From the NCBI RefSeq assembly GCF_013372205.1, contig NZ_CP053831.1, forward strand, positions 1,240,001 to 1,304,000: a stretch of DNA of 64,000 nt. The letters are read 5' to 3'. The notes beneath the pieces are model-generated. The model ran no database searches and was not told the DNA's origin. It saw nothing but the letters and a program-made list of their open reading frames with translations. Origin of the DNA: Campylobacter mucosalis. Its GTDB lineage: Bacteria; Campylobacterota; Campylobacteria; Campylobacterales; Campylobacteraceae. The position numbers and the translations under genes were made by a program. The first letter of the stretch is position 1; every line of letters starts with the position of its first letter. Positions 9,086 to 18,208 of the stretch are shown here, piece by piece.

Positions 9086-9545
9086 TAAAATTTTCAACCG
9101 CTTTATTCCACATTAATTTATACTTACGTTTTAAAAACTCAACCTCATCTTGTGAGTGTTTTAACTGGGCTGTGAGCGTTTCAATGGTCTTTCTATCCTC
9201 ATCGTAAAGCTCTTGCATAGAGTAAAGTGCCTCTTTTAAAAATTTATTCTCGTTTCTAAGCACTTCAAGCGTTTCATCTTTTGCGTCAAGTACCTTTTCG
9301 TGTAAATTTAAAATCGTGCCAATCGTCTTTTCAACAAAACTCTCGCCCGGCAGTGCGTTCATATTTACACTTAAATTTGAAGTGGTCGCCGGTACAACAC
9401 TCATCGTGCCTTGACTAGCTTCAATGTAAATCTCACCATCATCGGTGCGAGTGTTTAAAACGCCACGCTCAATCATCCCCTCAATGACCTCACGCTCTAA
9501 ATGAACCAGCTTACAAAACTCATCAATCTTTAAAAAAGTCTGCAT
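9078..9545 (-). CDS. Coiled-coil hypothetical protein (DUF3972-like)
   Basis: A 155-residue protein. The first 60 residues look like a MerR/excisionase-type helix-turn-helix (FLKIDEFCKLVHLEREVIEGMIERGVL), and residues about 85-150 form a charged coiled coil. It resembles the Campylobacterota-restricted DUF3972 family; I am fairly but not fully sure of that label. It is nine bases downstream of purE and overlaps the following small gene. It may be a DNA-binding or scaffold protein, but nothing in the context proves it. Confidence 0.8.
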   Translation of the reverse strand: MQTFLKIDEFCKLVHLEREVIEGMIERGVLNTRTDDGEIYIEASQGTMSVVPATTSNLSVNMNALPGESFVEKTIGTILNLHEKVLDAKDETLEVLRNENKFLKEALYSMQELYDEDRKTIETLTAQLKHSQDEVEFLKRKYKLMWNKAVENFNG

Positions 9546-9554
9546 TTACTCTCC

Positions 9555-10049
9555 TTAAAGTATCACTTCAACTTCGGCAGAATCGCTCTTTAACGCCTCT
9601 TTTTTCGCCTCTCTATCATCTTTTAGTTTTTGTGCTAAATCACTATCATTTAGGGCTAAAATTTGCATAGCAAGATATGCTGAGTTTATAGCTCCAGCCT
9701 TGCCGATAGCAAGTGTAGCAACTGGCATTCCGCTTGGCATTTGCACGGTTGAATAAAGTGCATCAACGCCGTTTAGTGCTGAGCCACCCATAGGTATGCC
9801 AATGACCGGTTTTGTCGTGTTTGCAGCCACAGCACCAGCTAAATGAGCTGCCATACCAGCGGCTGCTATAAATACCTGTGCACCCTTTTTTTCGGCACTC
9901 TTTACATACTCGCTTGTTCGCTCTGGGCTTCTGTGGGCTGAGCTGATGATTAGCTCGTATTTTACGCCAAATTTGCTAAGTAACTTAGCCGCTTCATTTA
10001 CTATCTCATAATCGCTCTTGCTTCCCATTATAATTGATACAAATTTCAC
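9555..10049 (-). CDS. purE: N5-carboxyaminoimidazole ribonucleotide mutase PurE
   Basis: A 164-residue class I PurE, which converts N5-CAIR to CAIR in purine synthesis. The signature IIMGSKSDYEIV is at the N-terminus, SAHRSPERT at about 40-50 contains the catalytic histidine, and AAAGMAAHLAGAVAA is the conserved core helix. The start overlaps the U32 gene by four bases. The length is normal for the single-domain bacterial enzyme. Confidence 0.96.
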   Translation of the reverse strand: MKFVSIIMGSKSDYEIVNEAAKLLSKFGVKYELIISSAHRSPERTSEYVKSAEKKGAQVFIAAAGMAAHLAGAVAANTTKPVIGIPMGGSALNGVDALYSTVQMPSGMPVATLAIGKAGAINSAYLAMQILALNDSDLAQKLKDDREAKKEALKSDSAEVEVIL

Positions 10050-11308
10050 AAAATTTCCTTTCTTAAAAAGCTAAATTCAGGCATTTTTATAGGTAACTTC
10101 ATCTCGTTTTCGTTTCCGCTGTGAATTTCATCTAAATTTTTACCCTTTTTGCTAATTAACTGCTTAAAAACTAGCCAAAATTTGCCGTCTTGCTTATAAA
10201 TTTTACCGATCTCGTTATCACACTCATCTATCTTTGCGTCAAGTGGAGCTACAATTTCATAAGCTTCGTTTGGCACGATTTTAAATTTGCATTTAAAAAA
10301 CTCGCCGTCCTCGCTTATTGAATGAACTTGATGTGTGCCTTCTTCTAGGCTGCTTAGATGATTTTGTGTATCAGCCCTTTCAAATGGACGATGAACTAAA
10401 TACCCGTCCGTAAAACCGCGATTTTTAAGCGTGTTTAGCTCAAACTGATACTTGCTAACGTTAAAATTTCCATTCATCACATCATCAATCGCCATACGAT
10501 AAGCACGAGTAGCACAAGCAGCGTAATACTCGCTCTTTGTGCGACCCTCAACCTTAAAGCTGTCAATCACACCAGCTTTAATAATATCATCAATGTGAGC
10601 TGAGAGATTTAAGTCCTTTGAGTTCATTATGTGAGTGCCACCATCAAGGTCTTCTTCAAGACGAAAGAGTGTGCCTGAGTCTGGATTTTTGGCATAAAGT
10701 TCGTATTTAAAACGGCAGTCATTCGCACAACTACCGCGGTTTGACATACGGCCACTTTGAACTGAGCTAACCAAGCAACGACCAGAATATGCAAAACACA
10801 TAGAGCCGTGAACAAAAATTTCAATCTCTAAATTTGGCAACTGCTCTTTTATCTTTATAACATCTTTTAAATTCATCTCACGAGCGACTACAATCCGACA
10901 AGCTCCCATATCGTGATAAATTTTAGCGTCAAGGTAGTTCATTACGTTTGCTTGGGTGCTTAAATGCACATCAATCTCTGGTGCTATCTGCTTTGCTAGG
11001 CTCATAACGCCGGGTGTTGCGATGATAAATCCGTCAGGCTTCATAGCTGATATTGTCTGTAAATGGCGTTTTAACGGCTCAATCTGCGAGTTAAATGGAA
11101 AAGCATTTATCGTAGCGTAAAATTTCTTACCCTTTTCGTGCGTGTAATCAATCGCCGCTTTAAAGCTCTCTAAGTCAAACTCACGAGCCGAGCGAGTGCG
11201 GAGCGAAAAACTAGCCACACTCGCATAAACGGCGTCCGCTCCGTAGTCAAGGGCGATTTTAAGCTTTGTAAAATTGCCAGCTGGGCTTAAAAGCTCTGGT
11301 TTTTTCAC
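10046..11308 (-). CDS. U32-family protein, probable tRNA hydroxylation protein TrhP
   Basis: A 420-residue member of peptidase family U32. The family signature is seen in EIFVHGSMCFAYSGRCLVSS, with further cysteines in GSCANDCRFKYE that are likely Fe-S ligands. Family members such as E. coli TrhP/YegQ act in prephenate-dependent hydroxylation of U34 in tRNA rather than as proteases, so this is the likely role, although older annotation calls it a collagenase-like protease. The ORF overlaps purE by four bases and cheZ by four bases. Confidence 0.9.
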   Translation of the reverse strand: MKKPELLSPAGNFTKLKIALDYGADAVYASVASFSLRTRSAREFDLESFKAAIDYTHEKGKKFYATINAFPFNSQIEPLKRHLQTISAMKPDGFIIATPGVMSLAKQIAPEIDVHLSTQANVMNYLDAKIYHDMGACRIVVAREMNLKDVIKIKEQLPNLEIEIFVHGSMCFAYSGRCLVSSVQSGRMSNRGSCANDCRFKYELYAKNPDSGTLFRLEEDLDGGTHIMNSKDLNLSAHIDDIIKAGVIDSFKVEGRTKSEYYAACATRAYRMAIDDVMNGNFNVSKYQFELNTLKNRGFTDGYLVHRPFERADTQNHLSSLEEGTHQVHSISEDGEFFKCKFKIVPNEAYEIVAPLDAKIDECDNEIGKIYKQDGKFWLVFKQLISKKGKNLDEIHSGNENEMKLPIKMPEFSFLRKEIL

Positions 11309-12015
11309 TTTTTGCCTAAGCTTTCAATGAGTGCTTCAATGTCATCATTGCTTACTAAATTTTCAGTAGTCGTGTCACCCGCGATATGAACAGCCGAGCC
11401 GACACGCTTATCATCGTCAATCTTGCCTTCAAATAGCGTGTTCATATACTTGCTAAGCGCACGCATTACGTTAATAACACGCTCAATCTTTTGGCGATGA
11501 ATGTCTTGATACTGCATCATATCCATTGCCATCATTATCTCATCTTGCCCCATTTGTAGGTTATCTACTACGTCAGAAATTTTTGATTTTAGGCTGTTAT
11601 TTTGCTCTATTGCCTCTGAAAATGTAGGGACATTTGGAAATTTCTCGCTTAAAAGTGTGAAAATTTCTAAATTTTTATCGATTCCTTTTTTGATGTCCTT
11701 GCAACCGCTCTCAGCGTCCATAAAAAAGCCATTTATCGTTTCAAGCTTATCAAAAAGCTCAGTCGCCTTTTTCTCACTATCACGAGTGACGTCATCAAGC
11801 TGATGAACCATTTTGTGATCTTCTGTTGGTGGTGGCGGTGGCCAAGCTGTTTCGGGATTTACGCGGTATGTATTTGGGTCGATAGTCGTAGTTTCGACCA
11901 CTGGTGTTACTTTCTCCTCTTTTTCTTGTACTGGCTCTTGGGTGGCTACTGGCTCGCTATCTGCGATGTCGTCAAGATCACCAGCCATTAAAGCGTCTAG
12001 TTCTTCTTGGGTCAT
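11305..12015 (-). CDS. cheZ: Remote CheZ homologue, CheY-P phosphatase
   Basis: A 236-residue protein from the ATG at 12015, which follows GGAG. An ATG at 12051 would add 12 hydrophobic residues and lacks a good site. The C-terminal half is helical and contains QYQDIHRQKIERVINVM, in which Asp171 and Gln175 match the D-x3-Q phosphatase residues of E. coli CheZ. The N-terminus MTQEELDALMAGDLDD resembles the start of FliM/FliY, an unusual feature for CheZ. A proline-rich linker (PPPPP at about 59-63) separates the two parts. Confidence 0.82.
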   Translation of the reverse strand: MTQEELDALMAGDLDDIADSEPVATQEPVQEKEEKVTPVVETTTIDPNTYRVNPETAWPPPPPTEDHKMVHQLDDVTRDSEKKATELFDKLETINGFFMDAESGCKDIKKGIDKNLEIFTLLSEKFPNVPTFSEAIEQNNSLKSKISDVVDNLQMGQDEIMMAMDMMQYQDIHRQKIERVINVMRALSKYMNTLFEGKIDDDKRVGSAVHIAGDTTTENLVSNDDIEALIESLGKK

Positions 12016-12133
12016 AAAAACTCCTGCAATAAAAATACTGAGATTATACAACTACTCCCCTAAAAGCTAACTTTAAATAAAATAAAAAATTAATATCCCT
12101 TTTGATAAAATTTCTAAAATTTAAAGGATAAAA

Positions 12134-12913
12134 ATGATAGTTGATCTACACAACCACACGACACTTTGCAAACACGCAGTAGGCACGATAGATGAGTACA
12201 TCAAAAACGCGATAAAAGCCAAAACAAAATTTTTTGGTATCAGTGACCACGCACCGATGAATTTTGATCAGGCTTACAGAATGGATTTTGATGAGATGGA
12301 CAAATACGAAAAAATGGTGCTTGAGGCAAGGCAGAAGTTTAAAAACGAGTGTGAAATTTTGCTGGGATATGAGGTTGATTACTTAGAAAATTTTATGGAC
12401 GAGCGAGTTTTTAGGCGTAAGGTTGATTATTTTATCGGCTCGGTGCATTTTTTAGGAGGCTGGGGATTTGATAATCCAGAATTCATCGGCGAGTATGAAA
12501 ACCGCGATATTGATGAGATTTGGCGTGAGTATTTTAGGTGTATTTGTGAACTTGCAAAGTGCGCTAAATTTGATATAGTTGGACACTTTGACCTGCTTAA
12601 AGTTTTTAAATTTTTACCAAACACAGATGTGAGAATTTTAGCAAATGACGCGTTAAATGCAATAAAAAAAGCAAATTTAGTCGTAGAGATAAACTCAGCT
12701 GGTTTTAGAAAACCAGTGTGTGAGCAGTATCCAAGTCGTGCGTTACTAGAGCAAATTTTTGAGCTAAACATACCTATCACATTTGGCTCAGATGCACACG
12801 CTCCAGACCAAGTGGATAAAAACGGCGATGAGTGCGTTAAAATCGCAAAGGAGATAGGATTTAGCGAGGCTATTTGCTTTAAAAATCGTGACAGGTTTGC
12901 AGTAAAATTTTAA
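12134..12913 (+). CDS. PHP-family phosphatase, histidinol-phosphatase HisJ-like
   Basis: A 259-residue PHP-domain metal-dependent phosphoesterase. Metal ligands are visible in DLHNHTTLCKHA at the N-terminus, GISDHAPM near 39, IGSVHFLGGWGF near 100, GHFDLLK near 150 and FGSDAHAP near 218. The overall layout matches HisK/HisJ-type histidinol phosphatases, so a role in histidine synthesis is likely, but related PHP enzymes act on other phosphoesters. AAAGGATAAAAATG gives a good start. It stands alone, divergent from cheZ and 86 bases before glnA. Confidence 0.85.
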   Translation: MIVDLHNHTTLCKHAVGTIDEYIKNAIKAKTKFFGISDHAPMNFDQAYRMDFDEMDKYEKMVLEARQKFKNECEILLGYEVDYLENFMDERVFRRKVDYFIGSVHFLGGWGFDNPEFIGEYENRDIDEIWREYFRCICELAKCAKFDIVGHFDLLKVFKFLPNTDVRILANDALNAIKKANLVVEINSAGFRKPVCEQYPSRALLEQIFELNIPITFGSDAHAPDQVDKNGDECVKIAKEIGFSEAICFKNRDRFAVKF

Positions 12914-12963
12914 ATTGAGTAAAAAATTTTTATAAATTTTACCTTAAATCTAAAAAAATATGA

Positions 12964-12969
12964 TACAAT
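12964..12969 (+). promoter_or_regulatory. Candidate sigma70 -10 box for glnA
   Basis: TACAAT lies 30 bases before the glnA start within an A/T-rich stretch, and fits the Campylobacter preference for a strong -10 box with a periodic T-rich upstream region. There is no clear -35 box. Confidence 0.45.
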
Positions 12970-12999
12970 ACGAAAATTAAACCCGAACAAGGAGAAAAA

Positions 13000-14430
13000 A
13001 TGGGCAAATTTGTAAATAGTGTTGATGAGTTTTTTTCTTTCTGCAAGGAGCACGAAGTTGCGTTTGTAGATTTTAGATTTACCGATATGAACGGCACTTG
13101 GCACCACGTTTCATATACGATGAAAGCTGTTAATAAAGATATGTTTGAAAATGGTGTGCCGTTTGATGCGAGTTCTTTTGGCGGTTGGCAGCCGATACAT
13201 CGCTCGGATATGATCTTTATCCCAGAGGCGCAAACAGCGTTTTTAGATCCGTTTACCGCAGATGTTACTATCGTTGTATTTTGCGATGTTTTTGACATTT
13301 ACAAGGGGCAAATGTATGAAAAATGTCCACGTTCAATAGCAAAAAAAGCTATGGCTCACTTAAAAGAAACCGGTCTTGGAGATGTCGCATATTTTGGTCC
13401 AGAGAATGAATTTTTCGTGTTTGATAACGTAAAAATAGTAGATAAATCAAACTGCGCTATGTATGAAGTAGATACCGAAGAGGGCGAGTGGAACGACTCT
13501 AGAGATTTTAAAGATAGCTACAATACGGGTCATCGTCCACGCACAAAAGGCGGATATTTTCCTGTTCAGCCAGTTGACTCTATGGTTGATTTAAGAGCAG
13601 AAATGGTAAATGTTTTAGAGCAAGTCGGACTTGAAACCTTTGTTGTTCATCACGAAGTGGCACAAGGACAAGGTGAAATAGGTGTAAAATTTGGCACACT
13701 TGTTGAAGCGGCTGATAATGTGCAAATTTACAAATACGTCGTAAAAATGGTAGCTCATCTAAACGGCAAAACTGCCACATTTATGCCAAAACCGCTTTAT
13801 GGCGATAACGGAAGCGGTATGCACGTACATCAGTCTATTTGGAAAGACGGCAAAAACTTATTTTATAGTGCGGAGGGTTACTGCAAACTAAGCGATATGG
13901 CACGTCACTATATTGGCGGAGTGCTAAAACACGCACGTTCAGTCGCAGCCTTTACAAACCCAAGCACAAATAGCTATAAACGCCTAATTCCAGGCTTTGA
14001 AGCACCTTCGATCCTAACATACTCAAGCCAAAACCGCTCAGCTTCAGTGCGTATCCCATATGGCTCTGGCGAAAAGTCAGTAAGAGCTGAAATGCGTTTC
14101 CCTGATAGCACCGCGTGTCCGTATTTGGCATTTACAGCAATGCTTATGGCTGGGATTGACGGCATTAAAAACAAAACTGAGCCAGTTGGTCCAATGGATG
14201 AGAATTTGTTTAAACTAACACTTGATGAAATTCGCGAAAAAGGCATAGAGCAACTTCCACACACGCTCAGAGGTAGCCTTGAAGCGTTAATTCGCGACAA
14301 CGCATATCTTAAACCTGTAATGACCGATGAGTTTATAGATACGTTTCAGCACTACAAATTTGAAACGCAAGTATGGCCTTATGAAGCTCGTCCAACAGCT
14401 TATGAGTTTAAAACCTGCTACTCTTGCTAA
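13000..14430 (+). CDS. glnA: Glutamine synthetase type I
   Basis: A 476-residue class I glutamine synthetase that makes glutamine from glutamate, ammonia and ATP as a dodecamer. Motifs seen include [26 protein letters not shown] (metal ligands), [12 protein letters not shown] and the ATP loop around [13 protein letters not shown]. The segment equivalent to the E. coli adenylylation loop reads DENLFKL, so Phe404 replaces the Tyr that is adenylylated in enteric bacteria. Regulation by GlnE-type adenylylation is therefore not expected. The start is preceded by AAGGAGAAAAA. A hairpin follows the stop codon. Confidence 0.97.
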   Translation: MGKFVNSVDEFFSFCKEHEVAFVDFRFTDMNGTWHHVSYTMKAVNKDMFENGVPFDASSFGGWQPIHRSDMIFIPEAQTAFLDPFTADVTIVVFCDVFDIYKGQMYEKCPRSIAKKAMAHLKETGLGDVAYFGPENEFFVFDNVKIVDKSNCAMYEVDTEEGEWNDSRDFKDSYNTGHRPRTKGGYFPVQPVDSMVDLRAEMVNVLEQVGLETFVVHHEVAQGQGEIGVKFGTLVEAADNVQIYKYVVKMVAHLNGKTATFMPKPLYGDNGSGMHVHQSIWKDGKNLFYSAEGYCKLSDMARHYIGGVLKHARSVAAFTNPSTNSYKRLIPGFEAPSILTYSSQNRSASVRIPYGSGEKSVRAEMRFPDSTACPYLAFTAMLMAGIDGIKNKTEPVGPMDENLFKLTLDEIREKGIEQLPHTLRGSLEALIRDNAYLKPVMTDEFIDTFQHYKFETQVWPYEARPTAYEFKTCYSC

Positions 14431-14433
14431 TTT

Positions 14434-14449
14434 AGGGGCTTTTGCCCCT
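14434..14449. terminator. Bidirectional terminator between glnA and the LysE-type gene
   Basis: AGGGGC, a TTTT loop and GCCCCT form a six-pair GC-rich stem in the 20 bases between the converging genes. Short T/A-rich tails flank it on both strands. Its placement immediately after both stop codons supports use in both directions. Confidence 0.6.
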
Positions 14450-15055
14450 TTAAATATCTGTAAAAAGTAAAACAAAAGCTAAAAAAATCATCAAAATTCC
14501 AACAAAAATTTCTAAAATTTTCCAAGAAAGTGGCTTTTTAAAAAATGGAGAGAGTAGCCTTGAGGCGTATCCAAGTGTAAAAAAGAACACAAAAGAGGCA
14601 CAAGCAGCACCGTAACCAAAAATCAAATTTTTATTACCAAATCCAGCAGACACCGAGCCAATAAGCAACATCGTATCAAGATATACGTGTGGATTTAGCC
14701 AGGTAAATGCAAGTGTCAAAAGTATCGTTTTTCTAACTCCATGCGTTGGTTTATCATCAAAATTTAGCGCGTGTTTAAGCTTAAAAGCAGTATAAAAACT
14801 CTTTATGCCGTAGCAAAAAAGAAAGCAAAAACCGCCATAAATCGCAATTTGTTTTATTGCTGGGAATTTTTCTATGATGTATCCAAGCCCCAAAATTCCG
14901 CCAAAAATTAGCACAGCGTCAGAGATAGCACAAATCAGACAGATGATAAAAACATTTTGCTTTAAAATACCCTGCTTTAGCACAAATGCGTTTTGTGCTC
15001 CAATCGCTAAAATAAGCGATAAGCTCGTGCCAAAACCAGAAAAAAATGCCTCCAT
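14450..15055 (-). CDS. LysE/ArgO-family amino acid exporter
   Basis: A 201-residue inner-membrane protein with about six hydrophobic segments. The N-terminus FGTSLSLILAIGAQNAFVLKQGI is the family hallmark, and the second conserved stretch is TWLNPHVYLDTMLLIGSVS. Members export lysine or arginine and their toxic analogues; substrate cannot be decided here. It is the last gene of a minus-strand run and converges on glnA. Confidence 0.9.
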   Translation of the reverse strand: MEAFFSGFGTSLSLILAIGAQNAFVLKQGILKQNVFIICLICAISDAVLIFGGILGLGYIIEKFPAIKQIAIYGGFCFLFCYGIKSFYTAFKLKHALNFDDKPTHGVRKTILLTLAFTWLNPHVYLDTMLLIGSVSAGFGNKNLIFGYGAACASFVFFFTLGYASRLLSPFFKKPLSWKILEIFVGILMIFLAFVLLFTDI

Positions 15056-15064
15056 AAATTTCCT

Positions 15065-15490
15065 TTATCTTAAATTTTTTATACCAAATTTTAAAAGCTC
15101 AGCTTTAAAGAATTTATTTAAATCCTTTAAGCTCTCATCGTCCATTTGTATGAGTTTTAAACGATGTTTTTTGTAAATTTTTATCTTTTTTGCCTTGCGT
15201 TTTACATAATTTGGCGTATTTAGACCCCAAAATTCTATGTAAATTTCAAAATCCACTAGATAAAAATCGCTAATTACACGCTCTTTTGCCTGAATTCTTT
15301 TTTCATAAATAAAGCTAAATCCGTGATGAAAAAGCCAGTTTGCAATGACTAGCTCTGCCCTACTTTTTACCAGATCACCACTGTCACTTTTATATCTTAG
15401 TTGCTTGATTTTTTGGCGTTTTAGTAAAATTTTTAAAAGTAAAATAACTAAAAATAAAAGGAGTAAGATAGCTAAATTTTTAATATCCAT
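15065..15490 (-). CDS. Membrane-anchored protein with PD-(D/E)XK nuclease-like domain
   Basis: A 141-residue protein with one N-terminal hydrophobic segment (about 5-24), a basic stretch, and then a soluble domain. The soluble domain reads SRAELVIANWLFHHGFSFIYE followed by VISDFYLVDFEIYIEFWG. The spacing of E, D and E resembles restriction-endonuclease-fold domains that end in IYIEYWG rather than I-x-E-x-K. This is a fold-level inference; no activity is claimed. It sits between the CcoS gene and the LysE-type gene on the same strand. Confidence 0.6.
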   Translation of the reverse strand: MDIKNLAILLLLFLVILLLKILLKRQKIKQLRYKSDSGDLVKSRAELVIANWLFHHGFSFIYEKRIQAKERVISDFYLVDFEIYIEFWGLNTPNYVKRKAKKIKIYKKHRLKLIQMDDESLKDLNKFFKAELLKFGIKNLR

Positions 15491-15497
15491 AAGACAA

Positions 15498-15719
15498 TCA
15501 ATCCGGTGGCATATAGTTTTTCTTCATCGCCTCTTTTTTGCGTTTTTCAAGCTCATACGCGTCATTTAACGCATCTTCATCATCAAATTTCGTCCCGTCA
15601 AGAAATTTTCTATAATCCTCAAACTGCTTGTTTTTAATCCCCCAAATAACGCCAAAAAGTGCAAATGCACCAAGCACGACTGATATTAATAGCATAGTGG
15701 CTAAGACAATGTTATCCAT
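15498..15719 (-). CDS. ccoS: Cytochrome cbb3 oxidase maturation protein CcoS
   Basis: A 73-residue protein with one transmembrane segment (about 5-27) and a charged tail. Small proteins of this kind downstream of a CcoI/FixI-type copper ATPase are CcoS, needed for cofactor insertion into cbb3 oxidase. The family label rests on size, topology and the immediate overlap with the ATPase gene (one shared base). The oxidase structural genes are not in the window. Confidence 0.85.
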   Translation of the reverse strand: MDNIVLATMLLISVVLGAFALFGVIWGIKNKQFEDYRKFLDGTKFDDEDALNDAYELEKRKKEAMKKNYMPPD

Positions 15720-18130
15720 TAAAAACCTTTTTTTATTCTTAGAGAATTTAGCACAACAATTACTGAGCTAAATGACATCGAAATCGCCGCAAATAGTGGG
15801 ATAATAAGCCCCAAAATCGCAAGTGGAATGGTAAAAGCGTTGTAAATTAGCGAAAAGGCAAGGTTTTGTTTTATCGCATTTAACGTTCTTTTTGAGATTA
15901 AAATCGCCTGTTTTAATGCTACTAAATCATCGCTAAGTAGCACCACATCGCTTCGCTCCAAACTCACATCAGCCCCACTACCCATACACACGCCAACCTC
16001 AGCATAGCTCATCGCCAAAGTATCGTTTATGCCGTCTCCAACCATTAAAATTCTCTTGCCTTGTGCCTGTAAATCTTTAACAAATTGGGCTTTAAAATCG
16101 GGCAAGGCGTTAGATTTAAACTCATCTATACCAAGCTTTAAGGCTACGGATTTTGCTGGGTTTTCATTATCTCCAGTGAGCATAAAAACCTGCATTTTTA
16201 GAGCTTTAATAACGCTGATACACTCATTTGCATTCTCTCTTATCTCATCGCTTAAGCTAAACGTAGCGACTAATTTCTTATCAAAAGCGACAAAATAGCT
16301 TGTAGTCATGGCGTTTTCGCTTACTAAAATGCCGTTTTCACTCATAAATCTAGCACTTCCAGCAAGTAAAATTTTATCATCATAAACTGCACTTACGCCC
16401 TTTGCTGCTATCTCTTTTACATTTGTGATTGTGCTTTTTTGTGTGATTTTATCACTTAAAAATTTAGCTACAGCAACGCTTACTGGGTGTTTTGAGGTGT
16501 TTGCTATGGCAAAAATGACGTTTAAATCAAAACTAGCACTAAAATCATCTACTTTTAAAATGCCTTTTGTAAGTGTGCCAGTCTTATCAAATACGACAGT
16601 GTCGCACTTTGCTAGTGTTTCAATAATCCTTGCCTCTTTAAAAATAATTTTGTTTTTAAGCCCGACTCCAAGACCAACAAGAGTGCTAACAGGAGTAGCA
16701 AGTGCCAATGCACAAGGACAGGCGATTACTACGACCGAGATTGAGATGATTAGTGCTCTTTCAAAGCTATTTGCGTCTTGTAAAAATGGGCTTATAAAGC
16801 CAAAACCTCCAAAAAAATACCAAAAAATAAATGTCAAGATCGCAATAAAAATAATAGTGAGCGAAAATTTTGCTGAAATTTGATTTGCAAACTGCTCAAT
16901 GTGTGGCTTTTTTAGGTTTGCGTTTTCAAGCATTGTGATGATTTTATTTAAGAGTGAATTTTTAAACTCCGCACTTGCTACGTACTCAACATATCCATCA
17001 AGGCATATCGCACCACTTTTTAACTCATCTTTTTTTCCAGCAAACACCGGCACACTCTCGCCGCTAATCCTAGAGTAGTCAAAACTAGCCTCGCCACTTG
17101 CAATAACGCCGTCAATTAGCACCTTATCACCTGCTTTTAAAACAAGCGTGTCACCAACTTTTATCTCGTTTATATCCTTATAAACGCACTCATCGCCAAC
17201 TTTAACCAAAACTTCGCTAATTACCATTGAACTAAGGCTATCAACCGTGTCATTTGCACGTTTTTTGCTTAAAATTTCAAGAAATTTGCCAACAAAAACA
17301 AAGGTAATAATCATCGCAACCGAATCAAAATAGACCTCTCCTTGACGCGAAAACATCGCCCATACCGAATAGATGTAAGTCAAACTCGCACCCGTTGCAA
17401 TAAGCATATCCATATTTGGCATTTTTGTTTTAAAAGCGACCACATAACCCCTAAAAAACGCACCGCCAGTGTAAAAAAGCACCGGCGTAGCCAGGATAAA
17501 CTCGGCAAAATTTAAAATATCACGCACACTCTTATCCATACCCAAAAAATAGCCAGAGTATTGTGCAATTGCTATCCACATTATATTCATCACACAAAAT
17601 ACGCCAACTAGCAGTTTTATGTAAAACTCACGCCGTTTTGCGTCTAAAACTGCCTCCTGACGACTTGCGTCATAGGCGTAGGCATTGTAGCCAATTTGGC
17701 TGATTTTATTTAAAATTTCAGCCAGTTTTATCTCATCATCGTTCCAAACGATAGTGGCTTTGTTGTTTGTGGCATTAATACTTGCCTCTAAAATTCCCTT
17801 TGTAGAAAACAGCACCTTTTCATTTAGCCAAATACAAGCCGAGCAGTGAATGCCCTCGATCACAAGGTTGATTTTACAAATTCCATTTTCATTTTTTACG
17901 TAGTTTTTGTATAAATTTTTAATGGCTTCATCGGTCGTTTTTTTAAGGTTATTTGCTGGATTTAGGCTGTTTTTGCCAAGTCTTGCATAAAACTCATCAA
18001 GTCCGTTTGAGTGTAAAATTTCATACACGCTTTGACAGCCAACACAGCAAAATTTCTGACCTTGTGTGCCGTCAATCATCGAATTTTCATCAAAACTAAG
18101 TTTGCAGTGAGAGCATTTAATTTTTGCCAT
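15719..18130 (-). CDS. ccoI: CcoI/FixI-type copper-transporting P1B ATPase
   Basis: A P-type ATPase of about 803 residues that moves copper across the inner membrane for cbb3 oxidase assembly. In order: an N-terminal cysteine-rich zinc-ribbon-like segment (CSHCKLSFDE...CCVGC), a heavy-metal-associated domain with GIHCSACIWL, membrane segments, the CPC motif in VVVIACPCALALATP, DKTGTLT with the phosphorylated Asp, and GDGINDTLAM. I use the ATG at 18130; a TTG at 18151 would add seven residues, and neither has a strong ribosome binding site. ccoS follows with a one-base overlap. Confidence 0.93.
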   Translation of the reverse strand: MAKIKCSHCKLSFDENSMIDGTQGQKFCCVGCQSVYEILHSNGLDEFYARLGKNSLNPANNLKKTTDEAIKNLYKNYVKNENGICKINLVIEGIHCSACIWLNEKVLFSTKGILEASINATNNKATIVWNDDEIKLAEILNKISQIGYNAYAYDASRQEAVLDAKRREFYIKLLVGVFCVMNIMWIAIAQYSGYFLGMDKSVRDILNFAEFILATPVLFYTGGAFFRGYVVAFKTKMPNMDMLIATGASLTYIYSVWAMFSRQGEVYFDSVAMIITFVFVGKFLEILSKKRANDTVDSLSSMVISEVLVKVGDECVYKDINEIKVGDTLVLKAGDKVLIDGVIASGEASFDYSRISGESVPVFAGKKDELKSGAICLDGYVEYVASAEFKNSLLNKIITMLENANLKKPHIEQFANQISAKFSLTIIFIAILTFIFWYFFGGFGFISPFLQDANSFERALIISISVVVIACPCALALATPVSTLVGLGVGLKNKIIFKEARIIETLAKCDTVVFDKTGTLTKGILKVDDFSASFDLNVIFAIANTSKHPVSVAVAKFLSDKITQKSTITNVKEIAAKGVSAVYDDKILLAGSARFMSENGILVSENAMTTSYFVAFDKKLVATFSLSDEIRENANECISVIKALKMQVFMLTGDNENPAKSVALKLGIDEFKSNALPDFKAQFVKDLQAQGKRILMVGDGINDTLAMSYAEVGVCMGSGADVSLERSDVVLLSDDLVALKQAILISKRTLNAIKQNLAFSLIYNAFTIPLAILGLIIPLFAAISMSFSSVIVVLNSLRIKKGF

Positions 18131-18208
18131 TAAGTTACATTTTGCTTTCAAATTTAGATTTTTAATTATACGTAATTTTCTCTTAATTTTTTAAAAAATG
18201 ATCATAAT

